Shown here: positions 7,810 through 17,252 of the stretch, piece by piece | Layout: the number at the start of each line of letters is the position of its first letter | Position numbering within the stretch: position 1 is the first letter of the stretch | DNA from: Allobosea sp. BK604 | GTDB lineage: Bacteria; Pseudomonadota; Alphaproteobacteria; Rhizobiales; Beijerinckiaceae | NCBI RefSeq assembly: GCF_004341515.1 | Contig: NZ_SLZF01000002.1 | Coordinates: 806,001-870,000 of the forward strand | Length of the DNA: 64,000 bases | Reading direction: 5' to 3' | Made by a program: the position numbers and the translations under genes | The notes under the pieces: model-generated | The model's input: only the letters and a program-made list of their open reading frames with translations | Database searches by the model: none | Told to the model about the DNA's origin: nothing

Positions 7810-9380
7810 TGGAGCAGGCGGAGCCGGGCGCGAGGCCATCCCGCCTCGCCCGCGATTCCGCCATCGTCGGCGTCGCCACGATCCTGTCGCGGCTGCTCGG
7901 CTTCGCGCGTGACGTGCTGATCGCGCGGCTGCTCGGGGCCGGGCCGGTCGCGGATGCCTTTCTCGCGGCGCTGCGTTTGCCCAATCTCGTCCGGCGCGTG
8001 CTCGGCGAGGGCGGGCTCAACGCACCCTTCGTGCCTGTCTATCTCGACATCAAGGCGAGGCGGGGTGCCGAGGACGCACGACGCTTCGCCGGCGAGGCCA
8101 GCGCCCAGCTCGGCCTGCCGCTGATCCTCCTCGTCGCGCTCGGCGAATTGTTCGCGCCCTGGGTCGTGCTTGGGCTTGCCGGCGGTTTTGCGGATGAGCC
8201 CGCGACACTGGCGCTGGCGTCGCATTACACCCGGCTGATGCTGCCTTTCCTGCTGCTGACGACGATGGCCGCGCTGCTCGCCGCCCTGCTCAACGCGGAA
8301 AAGCACTTCGCCATCGCCGCGATCGCGCCGGCATTGATGAACGCGATCCTGCTCCTCCTGCTACTCGCCATGCTCTGGCAGGGCTCGCCGCCGGAGATGG
8401 GCGCGAGCGCGCTGGCGGCCGGTGTCAGCCTGACCGGCCTCGCCCATCTCGCGATGATCCTGATCCGGCTGCGCAGCACGGGCCTGCCACGCCCCAGCCT
8501 GCGCTGGTCGCCCGACATGACCCGGCTGATCCGCACCGGCGGCGCGACCTTGCTTGCGGCCTCCGCCGCGCAGCTCGTCCTGCTGGTTGCGACGCAGATC
8601 GCCTCGGCCGAGCCCGGCTCGGTCGCGGCGCTCTACTATGCCGACCGCGTCTTCCAGCTTCCGCTCGGTTTCGTCGGCGTGGCGATGGGCACCGTCGTGC
8701 TTTCCGACATGGCCGCAGCGCAGGCGACGGCCACCGAGCATGACGCGATGCTCGGCCGGGCGCTGGCGCTCGGGTTGGCGCTGGCGGTCCCGGCAGCGAC
8801 GGCACTGGCGGTTCTTTCGGGGCCGATCGTCTCGGTGCTGTTCGAGCATGGCCGCTTCGGCGCGGAGGATCGCGAGCGCACCGAGGCAGCCCTGCGTGCC
8901 TTCGCCTATGGCCTGCCCTTCGCGGTCATCGCGAAGGTCTTCGGCCAGGTCTATTTTGCCCGCCAGGCACCGCGTCCGGCCCTGACCGCCGGGCTCGCAG
9001 CCGTCTTGATAGCGATTCTCGCCGGTGTTTCCCTTGGGAACCGCGCGAACGCAGCCGAGATCGCAGCGGTTGCGGCAAGCCTCGGCTTCCTGGCTCAGGC
9101 CGCGCTGCTCACATTCTTCCTGCACCGGGACAGGCTCTGGCGGCCGAGTCTCGGCAATCTGCGCCCGATCCTCGCCACGCTCTGCGCCAGCGCCGCGATG
9201 CTGCTGACGCTTACGCTGATCCTGCCCTTGCTCAGCGGATCGCTGGCGCTTGACCAGCCGATCATCCACCGCTTTGCCGCGCTCTCCTGTCTCTGCCTCG
9301 GCGGGCTCGCGATCTATGGTCTCGCGGGCTGGGTTCTGGGCGCTTTTGGCGCGCGCCCCTTGCGCAGCGGGCCCCGATGA
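7809..9380 (+). CDS. murJ: Lipid II flippase MurJ (MviN)
   Basis: Flips lipid-linked peptidoglycan precursors across the inner membrane. The 523-residue protein is hydrophobic throughout with about 14 transmembrane segments. The N-terminal ATILSRLLGFARDVLIARLLGAG motif region, FLAALRLPNLVRRVLGEGG and the periplasmic-loop arginines match the MurJ family. The start overlaps the hslU stop by one base. trpS follows 50 bp later; murJ-trpS adjacency is common in Rhizobiales, where glnD often precedes murJ. glnD is not here. Confidence 0.95.
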   Translation: MEQAEPGARPSRLARDSAIVGVATILSRLLGFARDVLIARLLGAGPVADAFLAALRLPNLVRRVLGEGGLNAPFVPVYLDIKARRGAEDARRFAGEASAQLGLPLILLVALGELFAPWVVLGLAGGFADEPATLALASHYTRLMLPFLLLTTMAALLAALLNAEKHFAIAAIAPALMNAILLLLLLAMLWQGSPPEMGASALAAGVSLTGLAHLAMILIRLRSTGLPRPSLRWSPDMTRLIRTGGATLLAASAAQLVLLVATQIASAEPGSVAALYYADRVFQLPLGFVGVAMGTVVLSDMAAAQATATEHDAMLGRALALGLALAVPAATALAVLSGPIVSVLFEHGRFGAEDRERTEAALRAFAYGLPFAVIAKVFGQVYFARQAPRPALTAGLAAVLIAILAGVSLGNRANAAEIAAVAASLGFLAQAALLTFFLHRDRLWRPSLGNLRPILATLCASAAMLLTLTLILPLLSGSLALDQPIIHRFAALSCLCLGGLAIYGLAGWVLGAFGARPLRSGPR

Positions 9381-9430
9381 GCCAGAAGGCCGCCTTTCCG
9401 TATCCTGACTCGTGACGACGGAGCGCCCCG

Positions 9431-10492
9431 ATGGCGGCCTTTCACCAGCGCGTCTTCTCCGGCATGCAGCCGACCTCGACGCTTCATCTGGGCAATTATT
9501 TGGGCGCGCTGACCAATTGGGTGGCGATGCAGAAGACGCACGAGTGCATCTATTGCGTCGTCGACATGCACGCGATCACGCAGGGGCTCGACGTCTGGGG
9601 CGGGCCGGCCGAGCTGACCCGCGCCACACGCGAGGTCGCGGCCGCCTATATCGCGGCCGGCGTCGACCCCAAGACCAGCATCATCTTCAACCAGAGCCAG
9701 GTGGCGGGCCATGCCGAGCTCGCCTGGGTGTTCAACACGGTCGCCCGGCTCGGCTGGCTGAACCGCATGACCCAGTTCAAGGAGAAGGCCGGCAAGGACC
9801 GTGAGAACGCGTCGGTCGGCCTCTACGACTACCCTGTGCTGATGGCGGCCGACATCCTGCTCTACAAGGCGACGCATGTCCCGGTCGGCGAGGACCAGAA
9901 GCAGCATCTCGAGCTGGCCCGCGACATCGCCCAGAAGTTCAACAACGACTTCGGCGACGAGATCGCGAAGCGCGGGCTCGGCACCGGCGAGCTCGGCTTC
10001 TTCCCATTGCCCGAGCCGATGATCCAGGGTCCGGCGCCGCGCGTGATGAGCCTGCGCGACGGCACCAAGAAGATGTCGAAATCGGACCCGTCCGATTATT
10101 CGCGCATCAACCTGACCGATGATGCCGAGACCATCGCGCAGAAGGTCCGCAAGGCGAAGACCGATCCCGAGGCGCTGCCCTCGGAGGAGAAGGGCCTCGA
10201 GGGCCGGCCGGAGGCCGAAAACCTCGTCGGCATCTATGCCGGCCTGAGCAACACGACCAAGACCGAGGTGCTGAAGCAGTTCGGCGGCAGCCAATTCTCC
10301 GGCTTCAAGGGCGCGTTGGTCGATCTCGCGGTCGCCAAGCTCGCGCCGATCGCCGGCGAGATGCGCAGGCTGCTCGCCGACGTCTCGCATATCGACGCGA
10401 TTCTCGGCGACGGCGCAGAGCGCGCCGCGGCGATCGCGGCGCCGATCATGAACGATGTCAAGGACATCGTCGGCTTCGTGCGGCGCGGCTAA
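9431..10492 (+). CDS. trpS: Tryptophanyl-tRNA synthetase
   Basis: A class I aminoacyl-tRNA synthetase charging tRNA-Trp. The 353-residue protein has the HIGH-equivalent [11 protein letters not shown] (residues 16-26), the FSGMQPT opening, [16 protein letters not shown], and KMSKS at 214-218 within [12 protein letters not shown]. Length and order fit bacterial TrpRS. It lies in the murJ-trpS-usp-nfuA string on the plus strand. Confidence 0.98.
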   Translation: MAAFHQRVFSGMQPTSTLHLGNYLGALTNWVAMQKTHECIYCVVDMHAITQGLDVWGGPAELTRATREVAAAYIAAGVDPKTSIIFNQSQVAGHAELAWVFNTVARLGWLNRMTQFKEKAGKDRENASVGLYDYPVLMAADILLYKATHVPVGEDQKQHLELARDIAQKFNNDFGDEIAKRGLGTGELGFFPLPEPMIQGPAPRVMSLRDGTKKMSKSDPSDYSRINLTDDAETIAQKVRKAKTDPEALPSEEKGLEGRPEAENLVGIYAGLSNTTKTEVLKQFGGSQFSGFKGALVDLAVAKLAPIAGEMRRLLADVSHIDAILGDGAERAAAIAAPIMNDVKDIVGFVRRG

Positions 10493-10575
10493 CGGCCTCT
10501 GGGGCGCCGGGCTTGCGCTGCCCCGGCGGCACAGGCCACCATGGCGGCTCCTGAAGCGGCGGCAGGATAGACGAT

Positions 10576-11070
10576 ATGGTCAAGCGACGGCGGTCCTATG
10601 AGACGGGCCATCGCCCGAAATTCCTCGCAGTGGTCGATGACAGCGACGAATGCGCCAAGGCGGTGCGGTTCGCTGCCCGGCGTTGCGCACGCATCGGCGC
10701 CAAGATCGTGCTGCTCGGCGTGATCACGCCGCCCGAGCACGAGACCTGGCTCGGCGTCGGCGCGGTGATGCAGGCGGAAGCGGAGGCCGAGGCCGAGAAG
10801 CTGCTCGACCAAGCCGCAGCCGCCGTGCGCGCGCTCGCCGGCATGGAGCCCGAGAAGGTCGTGCGCACCGGTGTCAAGGCGGACGAGCTGGTCAAGCTGA
10901 TCGAGGCCGACGAGGACATCTCGCTGCTCGTGCTCGCAGCCGGCACCGGCCGCGAGGGGCCCGGCCCGCTCGTCAGCGCGCTCGCCGGCAAATCGGCCGG
11001 CACTTTTCCGATCCCGGTCGCGATCGTGCCCGGGCATCTGGAGGACGAGGAAATCGACGCGCTCGCGTGA
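10576..11070 (+). CDS. Universal stress protein (UspA) family
   Basis: The 164-residue single Usp domain has the beta-1 strand KFLAVVDDSDECAKAVRFAARR, the central strand IVLLGVI, and the C-terminal VAIVP strand. The usual ATP-binding G-x2-G-x9-G(S/T) loop is degenerate (AAGTGREGPGPLVSALAGKS), so nucleotide binding is uncertain. The ATG at 10576 has an AGGA upstream. The position between trpS and an NfuA-type gene is conserved in Rhizobiales. No specific function can be deduced. Confidence 0.88.
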   Translation: MVKRRRSYETGHRPKFLAVVDDSDECAKAVRFAARRCARIGAKIVLLGVITPPEHETWLGVGAVMQAEAEAEAEKLLDQAAAAVRALAGMEPEKVVRTGVKADELVKLIEADEDISLLVLAAGTGREGPGPLVSALAGKSAGTFPIPVAIVPGHLEDEEIDALA

Positions 11071-11156
11071 TACGCTTGCGCTGGAATCATTCCAGCGAGA
11101 CGCCTATATCGACACCAGGAGCGGCGGCCTTGAACCGTCCGTAACCGGAGGCAGCC

Positions 11157-11717
11157 ATGTTCATCCAGACCGAAGCGACACCCAATCCCGCGACTCTGAA
11201 ATTTCTGCCCGGCCGCACGGTGATGCCGGACGGCACGCTGGAACTGCGCGATGCCGAGCAGGCCGACCGCTCGCCGCTCGCCTCGCGGCTCTTCGCCGTC
11301 AACGGCGTCTCCGGCGTGTTCCTCGGTTCGGATTTCATCACGGTGACCAAGGCCTCCGGCGAGTGGCCGCATCTGAAGCCCGCGATCCTCGGCGCGATCA
11401 TGGAGCATTTCATGTCGGGCGCGCCGGTCCTGGCCGACGGCTCGCAGGCCGATATCACCGAGGAAGGCGAGTTCTTCGCGCCCGAGGATGCCGCGACGGT
11501 CGAGACCATCAAGGACCTGCTCGAGACGCGCATCCGCCCGGCCGTGGCCGGCGATGGCGGCGACATCACCTTCCGTGGCTACAAGGACGGCACGGTCTAT
11601 CTCGCGATGAAGGGCTCCTGCTCGGGCTGCCCGTCCTCGACCGCGACGCTGAAGCACGGCATCCAGAACCTGCTGCGCCACTTCCTGCCGGATGTGCGCG
11701 AGGTCGAAGCCGTCTGA
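11157..11717 (+). CDS. NfuA/NifU-type iron-sulfur cluster carrier
   Basis: The 186-residue protein has two domains. The N-terminal Nfu-N domain (MFIQTEATPNPATLKFLPG onward, about 1-90) is followed by a C-terminal NifU domain carrying C155-S-G-C158, which binds a 4Fe-4S cluster at a dimer interface. It delivers clusters to apo-enzymes. The miaB product encoded 2.3 kb downstream is a plausible client, but that is inference. The stop codon is the first base triplet of a three-copy 16 bp tandem repeat. Confidence 0.93.
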   Translation: MFIQTEATPNPATLKFLPGRTVMPDGTLELRDAEQADRSPLASRLFAVNGVSGVFLGSDFITVTKASGEWPHLKPAILGAIMEHFMSGAPVLADGSQADITEEGEFFAPEDAATVETIKDLLETRIRPAVAGDGGDITFRGYKDGTVYLAMKGSCSGCPSSTATLKHGIQNLLRHFLPDVREVEAV

Positions 11718-11762
11718 GATAGGTCTCCTCTGAGATAGGTCTCGTTTGAGATAGGTCTTGGC
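11715..11762. repeat. Three tandem copies of a 16 bp unit after nfuA
   Basis: Units at 11715-11730, 11731-11746 and 11747-11762 share TGAGATAGGTCT and differ only in the last four bases. The first TGA is the nfuA stop codon. Each unit contains the short inverted repeat GAGA-TAGG-TCTC (the last is altered). Tandem copy number in such units often varies between strains. Confidence 0.85.
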
Positions 11763-11768
11763 CCAGGC

Positions 11769-11811
11769 GTGATCTTGTCCGAAAACCGGTTCCCATTTTT
11801 CGGGATCATGC
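11769..11811. repeat. Rhizobiales-type dispersed palindromic element ahead of tsaB
   Basis: Inverted arms TGATC-CCGAAAA and TTTTCGG-GATCA flank the core CCGGTTCCCA. I recognise this as a dispersed intergenic element common in Rhizobiales. It ends five bases before the tsaB ATG (11816), so any ribosome site of tsaB lies within the element. Confidence 0.7.
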
Positions 11812-11815
11812 CCTG

Positions 11816-12499
11816 ATGCGCATCCTCGCGATCGACACCGCCCTCGGCGCCTGCTCCGCCTGCGTCCTCGACGCGGGCGAGAGCGTGCCTGTGGCGCGCG
11901 AGCAGGTCGCGATGGAGCGTGGCCATGCCGAGGCGCTGATGCCGATGATCGAGCGCGTGATGAATGCGGTCGAGGGCGGCTTCGCCTCGCTCGACCGCGT
12001 CGCGGTGACGATCGGCCCCGGCAGCTATACCGGCTTGCGTGTCGGAATCAGCGCGGCCCGCGCCATCGCGCTGGCTGCGCAAATTCCGGCGATCGGCGTG
12101 ACGACCCTGGCTGCAACCGCCGCGCCGCTGGTTGGCCGCGAGCAGGGCCGTGTGATCGCCGCAGCGCTCGACGCCAAGCACGGCCAGGTCTGGTTCCAGG
12201 CCCTCAATGCGCACGGCAAGCAGCTCGTCTCGATCCGCCAGGTCAGCTATCGCGATGCGGCGCGCGCCATCGGCGCCGGGCCGGTCAGCCTCGTCGGCTC
12301 GGCCGCGATGGCGGTCGCCAGCGAGGCCTGGGCGATCGGCCTCGACGCCTTCGTGGTCGACGAAACCAAGGCGCCCGACGTGATCTGGGTGGCACGGCTC
12401 GGCCTCGTCGCCGATCCGGAGACGGCGCCGCCGCGGCCGCTCTATCTCAAGGCCCCCGAGACCACGCCACAGGACCGCGCCCGACTGCCGCGGCGCTGA
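11816..12499 (+). CDS. tsaB: tRNA threonylcarbamoyladenosine synthesis protein TsaB
   Basis: TsaB pairs with TsaD (and TsaE) to place threonylcarbamoyl on A37 of ANN-decoding tRNAs. It has an ASKHA fold but lacks the metal site of TsaD. The 227 residues open MRILAIDTALGACSACVLD and include the HAEALMPMIERVM helix and the family signature TIGPGSYTGLRVGISAARAI. It is followed 51 bp later by rimI, the usual partner. No clear Shine-Dalgarno is seen because a dispersed repeat abuts the start. Confidence 0.95.
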   Translation: MRILAIDTALGACSACVLDAGESVPVAREQVAMERGHAEALMPMIERVMNAVEGGFASLDRVAVTIGPGSYTGLRVGISAARAIALAAQIPAIGVTTLAATAAPLVGREQGRVIAAALDAKHGQVWFQALNAHGKQLVSIRQVSYRDAARAIGAGPVSLVGSAAMAVASEAWAIGLDAFVVDETKAPDVIWVARLGLVADPETAPPRPLYLKAPETTPQDRARLPRR

Positions 12500-12550
12500 A
12501 TCCTCCATGTGAGGGACTTGCCAGCCCGCAGGGCTGTGCCATCAAGCGGG

Positions 12551-13048
12551 ATGGATTGGCTGCGCAAACTGCTTCACCCGCATGCGTGCCCGGCGCGCAC
12601 GAGCTCGCTCGACGTGCGCCAGGCCCGCCATGTCGCGACCCTGCATCACCTCGGCGGCTTCGCCCGCGGCTGGGATCCGGGCGAATGCGCGGCCCTGCTG
12701 GCGGATGCCAGCGTCGTCACCGACGGCGTCTTCGCCGGCAGCAGCGCGGTACCGTCCGGTTTCGTGATGTCACGCAAGGCGGCCGACGAGGCCGAGATCC
12801 TCAGCATCGTGGTGAAGCCCGACCAGCGCGGCAGCGGTCTCGGCCGCGCCCTGCTCGGCGCCCATCTCGGCCAGCTCGCGGCGCGCGGCGTGACCCAGGT
12901 CTTCCTCGAGGTCGAGGATGGCAATGCCGCGGCCGACCGGCTCTACCGGCATTTCGGTTTCCGCGAGGTCGGCCGGCGCAAGGGCTATTATCCCAAGCCG
13001 GATGGCAGCAAGGCCACGGCGGTGACGATGCGGCTTGATCTCGCGTGA
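12551..13048 (+). CDS. rimI: Ribosomal-protein-alanine N-acetyltransferase RimI-like (GNAT)
   Basis: The 165-residue GNAT-fold acetyltransferase has the acetyl-CoA pyrophosphate loop VKPDQRGSGLGRALLGAHL and the EVEDGNAAADRLYRHFGFREVGRRKGYY segment typical of RimI. It is predicted to acetylate the N-terminal alanine of ribosomal protein S18 or other substrates. I chose ATG 12551 (MDWLRKLL); a GTG at 12509 would add 14 residues and cannot be excluded. Adjacency to tsaB supports the assignment. The fur-type gene often found next in Rhizobiales is absent. Confidence 0.88.
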   Translation: MDWLRKLLHPHACPARTSSLDVRQARHVATLHHLGGFARGWDPGECAALLADASVVTDGVFAGSSAVPSGFVMSRKAADEAEILSIVVKPDQRGSGLGRALLGAHLGQLAARGVTQVFLEVEDGNAAADRLYRHFGFREVGRRKGYYPKPDGSKATAVTMRLDLA

Positions 13049-13102
13049 CAGAGGCCGCGGCCTCGTTCATGAAGCGAGCACTATCGGAGCCGTGATTCAC
13101 GC

Positions 13103-13912
13103 ATGAATGGCCTACATCCCGGGGCGATCCTGCGGCTTGCCGTGCTCTCCCTGGGCACATTGATCCTGTTGCCGGGACAGTTGCTCATGCTGCGGCTCGG
13201 CCCGCGCCATGGCTGGCGGCTGCCGCTTCTGTTCCATCGCCTCGTCTGCCGGTGCCTCGGCGTGCGCCGGACGGTGCGCGGCACCCCTCCGGCGAAGGGC
13301 GAAGGCGGGCTGATCGTCGCCAACCACGTCTCCTGGCTCGATATCAGCGTGATCGGCGCCGAGCGGCCGCTCTCCTTCGTCGCCAAGGCCGAGGTCGCGA
13401 CCTGGCCGGTGATCGGCTTCCTGGCCAAGGTGCAGCGCACGCTCTTCATCGACCGGACGCGCCGCGCCGCCACGGCGGACATGACCGCCGAGATGGGGCA
13501 GCGGCTCGCCGATGGCCAGTCGGTCGTGTTGTTCGCGGAGGGCACGACCGGGGACGGCACGCGCATCCTGCCGCTGCGCTCCTCGCTGCTCGGCGCCGTG
13601 CATGCGGCGCTTGGGCATAATGGCGACGCCGATGGCGATATCACCGTCTACCCGCTCACCATCACCTATACCGGCTTCCACGGCCTGGCCGGTGGCCGGT
13701 TCGAGCGTTCGCTGATGGCCTGGTATGGCGATACCGAGCTCGCACCCCATCTCAAGGCCATGCTCGATGCCGGCGCGATCGATGCCGAGCTCGCCTGGGG
13801 TGAGCCGATCCGCATGGGCCACCAAACCTCGCGCAAAGACGCGACGCGGCTGGCGGAAGCTGCGATCCGGCGGGCCCGCAATGAGGCGGTCACGGGCCGG
13901 TCATTGACCTGA
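13103..13912 (+). CDS. 1-acyl-sn-glycerol-3-phosphate acyltransferase (PlsC family)
   Basis: The 269-residue membrane-associated acyltransferase has an N-terminal hydrophobic helix (LAVLSLGTLILLPGQLLML). It carries the H-x4-D catalytic motif in NHVSWLD and the FAEGTTGDG substrate-binding motif. It should acylate lysophosphatidic acid, or possibly lyso-ornithine lipid (OlsA-like); the sequence does not distinguish these. It sits between rimI and miaB as in many Rhizobiales. No clear ribosome site precedes ATG 13103. Confidence 0.9.
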   Translation: MNGLHPGAILRLAVLSLGTLILLPGQLLMLRLGPRHGWRLPLLFHRLVCRCLGVRRTVRGTPPAKGEGGLIVANHVSWLDISVIGAERPLSFVAKAEVATWPVIGFLAKVQRTLFIDRTRRAATADMTAEMGQRLADGQSVVLFAEGTTGDGTRILPLRSSLLGAVHAALGHNGDADGDITVYPLTITYTGFHGLAGGRFERSLMAWYGDTELAPHLKAMLDAGAIDAELAWGEPIRMGHQTSRKDATRLAEAAIRRARNEAVTGRSLT

Positions 13913-14007
13913 GCTATCGCTCGCGCCACTTGGCTCGGATGTTGCTTTGTCGGCTCCATAGGAGCGAGAGCATTTTCACGAAGCAGAATCCGGAGTAAGG
14001 AGACGGT

Positions 14008-15384
14008 TTGGAGACCCGATCCGCAACGATGAAGAAAGTCCACATCAAGTCCTTCGGCTGCCAGATGAACGTCTATGACGGGCAGCGCATGGCCGATATC
14101 CTGGCCGGGCAGGGCTACGAAGAGACGGCGACGCCCGAAGGCGCGGACCTGATCCTGCTCAACACCTGCCACATCCGCGATCGTGCCGTGCAGAAGGTCT
14201 ATACCGAGCTCGGCAAGCTGCGCGACCTCAAGAACGAGCAGAAGGCCGCCGGCCAGGAGACGAGGATCGTCGTCGCCGGCTGCGTCGCCCAGGCCGAGGG
14301 CGCCGAGATCCAGCGCCGGCAGCCGGCTGTCGATCTCGTCGTCGGGCCACAGGCCTATCACCGCCTGCCGATGCTGCTGGCGGAAGCCCAGCGCAGCCGT
14401 GTGGTCGATACCGACCTGCCGGCCGACGACAAGTTCGGCTATCTGCCGGCACCGAAGCCGGCCGCGATCCGCGGGCGCGGCATCTCCGCCTTCGTCACCG
14501 TGCAGGAAGGCTGCGACAAGTTCTGCGCGTTCTGCGTCGTGCCCTATACGCGCGGGGCGGAGTTTTCGCGGCCCGTAGTGCAGGTCGTCGCCGAGATCGA
14601 GCGGCTGGCGGAAGCCGGCGTGCAGGACGTCACGCTGATCGGCCAGAACGTCAACGCTTATCATGGCGAGGGGCCGGACGGACGCGTCTGGGGCCTGGCC
14701 CGGCTGATGCACCGCGTCGCCGAGGTGCCCGGCATCGCCCGCATCCGCTACACCACCAGCCATCCGCGCGACATGGACGATGACCTCATCGCCGCCCATC
14801 GCGACCTGCCGCAGGTGATGCCCTTCCTGCATCTGCCGGTCCAGGCGGGTTCCGACCGCATCCTCGCCGCGATGAACCGCAAGCACACCGGCGACGAATA
14901 CCGCAGGCTGATCGAGCGCATACGCAAGGTGCGGCCCGATATCGCCTTGTCTTCCGACTTCATCGTCGGCTTCCCCGGCGAGAGCGAGGCGGATTTCGCC
15001 GATACGCTCAGGCTGGTCGAAGATATCGGCTTCGCCTCGAGCTATTCCTTCAAGTATTCGCAGCGCCCCGGCACGCCAGCGGCCGAGCTTACCGAGCAGG
15101 TGGCGCGCGAGGTGATGGACGAGCGGCTGCAGCGCCTGCAGGAGCGGATCGAGCATCACCGCCAGGCCTTCAACCATGCCATGGTCGGGCGCACGATCGA
15201 CGTGCTGCTCGAGCGCGCCGGGCGTCACCCCGGCCAGCTTGCGGGCAAGTCGCCCTACCTTCAGGCTGTGCAGATCGAGACCAAGGCGAATCAGATCGGC
15301 GACATGGTCAAGGTGGTGATCGAGCGGGCGGGCTCGAACTCGCTGTTCGGGCGGCTCGCCGCCCCGGAGGATATTGCCGCTTGA
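14008..15384 (+). CDS. miaB: tRNA-2-methylthio-N6-dimethylallyladenosine synthase MiaB
   Basis: A radical-SAM methylthiotransferase that adds 2-methylthio to i6A37 of tRNA. The N-terminal UPF0004 domain has the auxiliary cluster cysteines C18 (FGCQMN), C54 (NTCHIRD) and C92 (AGCVAQ). The radical-SAM CX3CX2C is C169-C173-C176, and a TRAM domain closes the protein. I chose the TTG at 14008 (458 residues) because AAGGAG lies at 13997-14002, six bases upstream; ATG 14029 would be too far from it. The gap before it contains a remnant of a dispersed repeat. Confidence 0.96.
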   Translation: METRSATMKKVHIKSFGCQMNVYDGQRMADILAGQGYEETATPEGADLILLNTCHIRDRAVQKVYTELGKLRDLKNEQKAAGQETRIVVAGCVAQAEGAEIQRRQPAVDLVVGPQAYHRLPMLLAEAQRSRVVDTDLPADDKFGYLPAPKPAAIRGRGISAFVTVQEGCDKFCAFCVVPYTRGAEFSRPVVQVVAEIERLAEAGVQDVTLIGQNVNAYHGEGPDGRVWGLARLMHRVAEVPGIARIRYTTSHPRDMDDDLIAAHRDLPQVMPFLHLPVQAGSDRILAAMNRKHTGDEYRRLIERIRKVRPDIALSSDFIVGFPGESEADFADTLRLVEDIGFASSYSFKYSQRPGTPAAELTEQVAREVMDERLQRLQERIEHHRQAFNHAMVGRTIDVLLERAGRHPGQLAGKSPYLQAVQIETKANQIGDMVKVVIERAGSNSLFGRLAAPEDIAA

Positions 15385-15501
15385 GCCTCCTTGCAGCCAG
15401 GTTCCGGGCGACGATGTTCTCCTGTCATCAGGTTGAAATCGTCGCGCCCGGTTATGCTACGGAATCACCCGGCCCGACGCTTCTGTCCTGCCGGCACGCT
15501 C

Positions 15502-16686
15502 ATGAGGGAGACGACGCTTTTGGCACAGGCTGACTCGATGACCCCACGACCGGAACGAGGCCCCAGGCGCGAGGCCGCGCCGCAACGCGTCGAGAGCCTG
15601 ACGCGGGACGGGCTTCCGGCGACCGAGGTGGTGCTGTCCTTCGAGGATAATGGCCTCGCAAGCCTCGTCTTCGGCCATTACGACCAGAATCTCGCTCATC
15701 TCGAGCGGCGGCTCGGCGTCGTCGTCAATCCGAACGGCAACCATGTCACCATCAAGGGGCCGCGCGAAACCGCGGAACAGGCGGGCCGCGTGCTGAAAAC
15801 GCTCTATTCGCGAGCCAAGGCCGGCGCCTCGGTGACGCTCGGCGAGGTCGACGGCGCGATCGAGGAAAGCAACGTGCAGCGCTCGCTCTTCCCGTCCGAC
15901 AATGCCGGCAAGGCCTCGTTCGACGCGATCGTGACCAGGAAGCGCGGCCCGGTACGCGCCCGCAACGCGGCGCAGGACGCCTATCTGCGCCAGCTCAAGC
16001 GCAATGAGCTCGTGCTCGCGGAAGGTCCGGCCGGTACCGGCAAGACCTGGCTCGCGGTCGGCCATGCCGTCTCGCTGATCGAGCAGGGCGTGGTCGAGCG
16101 CATGGTGCTGTCGCGCCCGGCGGTCGAGGCCGGCGAGCGGCTCGGGTTCCTGCCCGGCGACATGCGCGAGAAGGTCGACCCCTATTTGCGCCCGATCTAT
16201 GATGCGCTGAACGATTTCATGGAGGCGCGCCATGTCGAGCGCGCGCTGCAGACCGGGATGATCGAGATCGCGCCGCTCGCCTTCATGCGCGGCCGCACCC
16301 TGACCAATGCGGTCGTGCTGCTCGACGAGGCGCAGAACGCGACCTCGGTGCAGATGAAGATGTTCCTGACCCGCCTCGGCGAGGGCTCGCGCATGATCAT
16401 CACCGGCGACCCCTCGCAGATCGACCTGCCGCCCGGCCAGCGCTCCGGGCTGGTCGAGGCGGTGCGGCTGCTCTCCGGCGTCGAAGGCGTCGGCTATGCC
16501 AAGTTCGAGGAAGGCGACGTCGTCAGGCACGATCTCGTGCGCCGCATCGTCATGGCCTACGAGAGTGCCGCGCGCCGCGAGCGGGCAGAATGGGAAGAAC
16601 GCACGCGCCAGCCGCTGCCGTCTGCGCCGATCGAGGGCGACAGCGAAGGGCTGAAGCGCACGCTTTCGCGGGAGCGACCGCGATGA
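15502..16686 (+). CDS. ybeZ: PhoH-family ATPase (YbeZ)
   Basis: A P-loop ATPase/putative RNA helicase that works with the endoribonuclease YbeY encoded next. Walker A GPAGTGKT is at about 175-182, Walker B region is VVLLDEAQNAT, and the PhoH core runs to DLVRRIVMAYE. The start is uncertain: ATG 15502 is used here (394 residues). TTG 15520 has AGGGAG nine bases upstream, and ATG 15538 is also possible; none changes the core domain. The stop overlaps the ybeY start by four bases. Confidence 0.94.
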   Translation: MRETTLLAQADSMTPRPERGPRREAAPQRVESLTRDGLPATEVVLSFEDNGLASLVFGHYDQNLAHLERRLGVVVNPNGNHVTIKGPRETAEQAGRVLKTLYSRAKAGASVTLGEVDGAIEESNVQRSLFPSDNAGKASFDAIVTRKRGPVRARNAAQDAYLRQLKRNELVLAEGPAGTGKTWLAVGHAVSLIEQGVVERMVLSRPAVEAGERLGFLPGDMREKVDPYLRPIYDALNDFMEARHVERALQTGMIEIAPLAFMRGRTLTNAVVLLDEAQNATSVQMKMFLTRLGEGSRMIITGDPSQIDLPPGQRSGLVEAVRLLSGVEGVGYAKFEEGDVVRHDLVRRIVMAYESAARRERAEWEERTRQPLPSAPIEGDSEGLKRTLSRERPR

Positions 16687-17252
16687 ATGACCGACCTCCC
16701 ACGCGGCGCCAGGCGCCGCGACCAGAGAGCCTCAGCATCGCCATCCGCACCCAGTCGCGCCGCTGGCGCGAACTCGGCGACCTGCGCGAGCGTGTGACCA
16801 AGGCCACGGAAGCGGCGCTCGCCGTCAGCGAGGTTAAGCCCCTTGCCGGGGCCGAGCTCAGCCTGCTGATGACCGATGACAAGCGCATCCGCATCGTCAA
16901 CCGCGACTGGCGCGGTTTCGACAAGGCGACGAACGTGCTTTCCTTCCCGGCCGCGCCGCCGGAGCGGATCGCCTCGAGCCCCGTCCTCGGCGATATCGTG
17001 CTGGCCTATGAGACCGTGCTGCGCGAGGCCGAGAGCGAGGGCAAGAGCCCGGGCGACCATCTCAGCCATCTCGTCATCCATGGCCTGCTGCATCTGCTCG
17101 GCGAAGACCATGAGACCGAGAGCGAGGCGATCCGCATGGAAGGCCTCGAAATCGCCGCGCTCGCACGGCTCGGTATCGCCGATCCCTATGCCGGCGCCGA
17201 GCTCGACACCGCAACCTCCAAGCAACCCAGAATCGACCACCCCACACCATGA
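16683..17252 (+). CDS. ybeY: Endoribonuclease YbeY
   Basis: A zinc-dependent single-strand RNase for 16S rRNA 3' maturation and ribosome quality control. The 189-residue protein has the metal triad H133, H137 and H143 in HGLLHLLGEDH, preceded by DKATNVLSFP. The family consensus often reads GYDH; GEDH here keeps the His ligand. ATG 16683 overlaps the phoH stop (ATGA), and its stop overlaps the following CBS-domain gene the same way, giving a tightly coupled ybeZ-ybeY-corC-lnt run. Confidence 0.95.
   Translation: MNDRPPTRRQAPRPESLSIAIRTQSRRWRELGDLRERVTKATEAALAVSEVKPLAGAELSLLMTDDKRIRIVNRDWRGFDKATNVLSFPAAPPERIASSPVLGDIVLAYETVLREAESEGKSPGDHLSHLVIHGLLHLLGEDHETESEAIRMEGLEIAALARLGIADPYAGAELDTATSKQPRIDHPTP

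Noticed and set aside
13968..13998. AGAGCATTTTCACGAAGCAGAATCC before miaB as a full dispersed element
   Set aside because: Only a short remnant resembles the 35069 element; no second inverted end is present.
13666..15228. 520-codon minus-strand frame opposite miaB
   Set aside because: Shadow of the miaB coding strand; no ribosome site or family resemblance.
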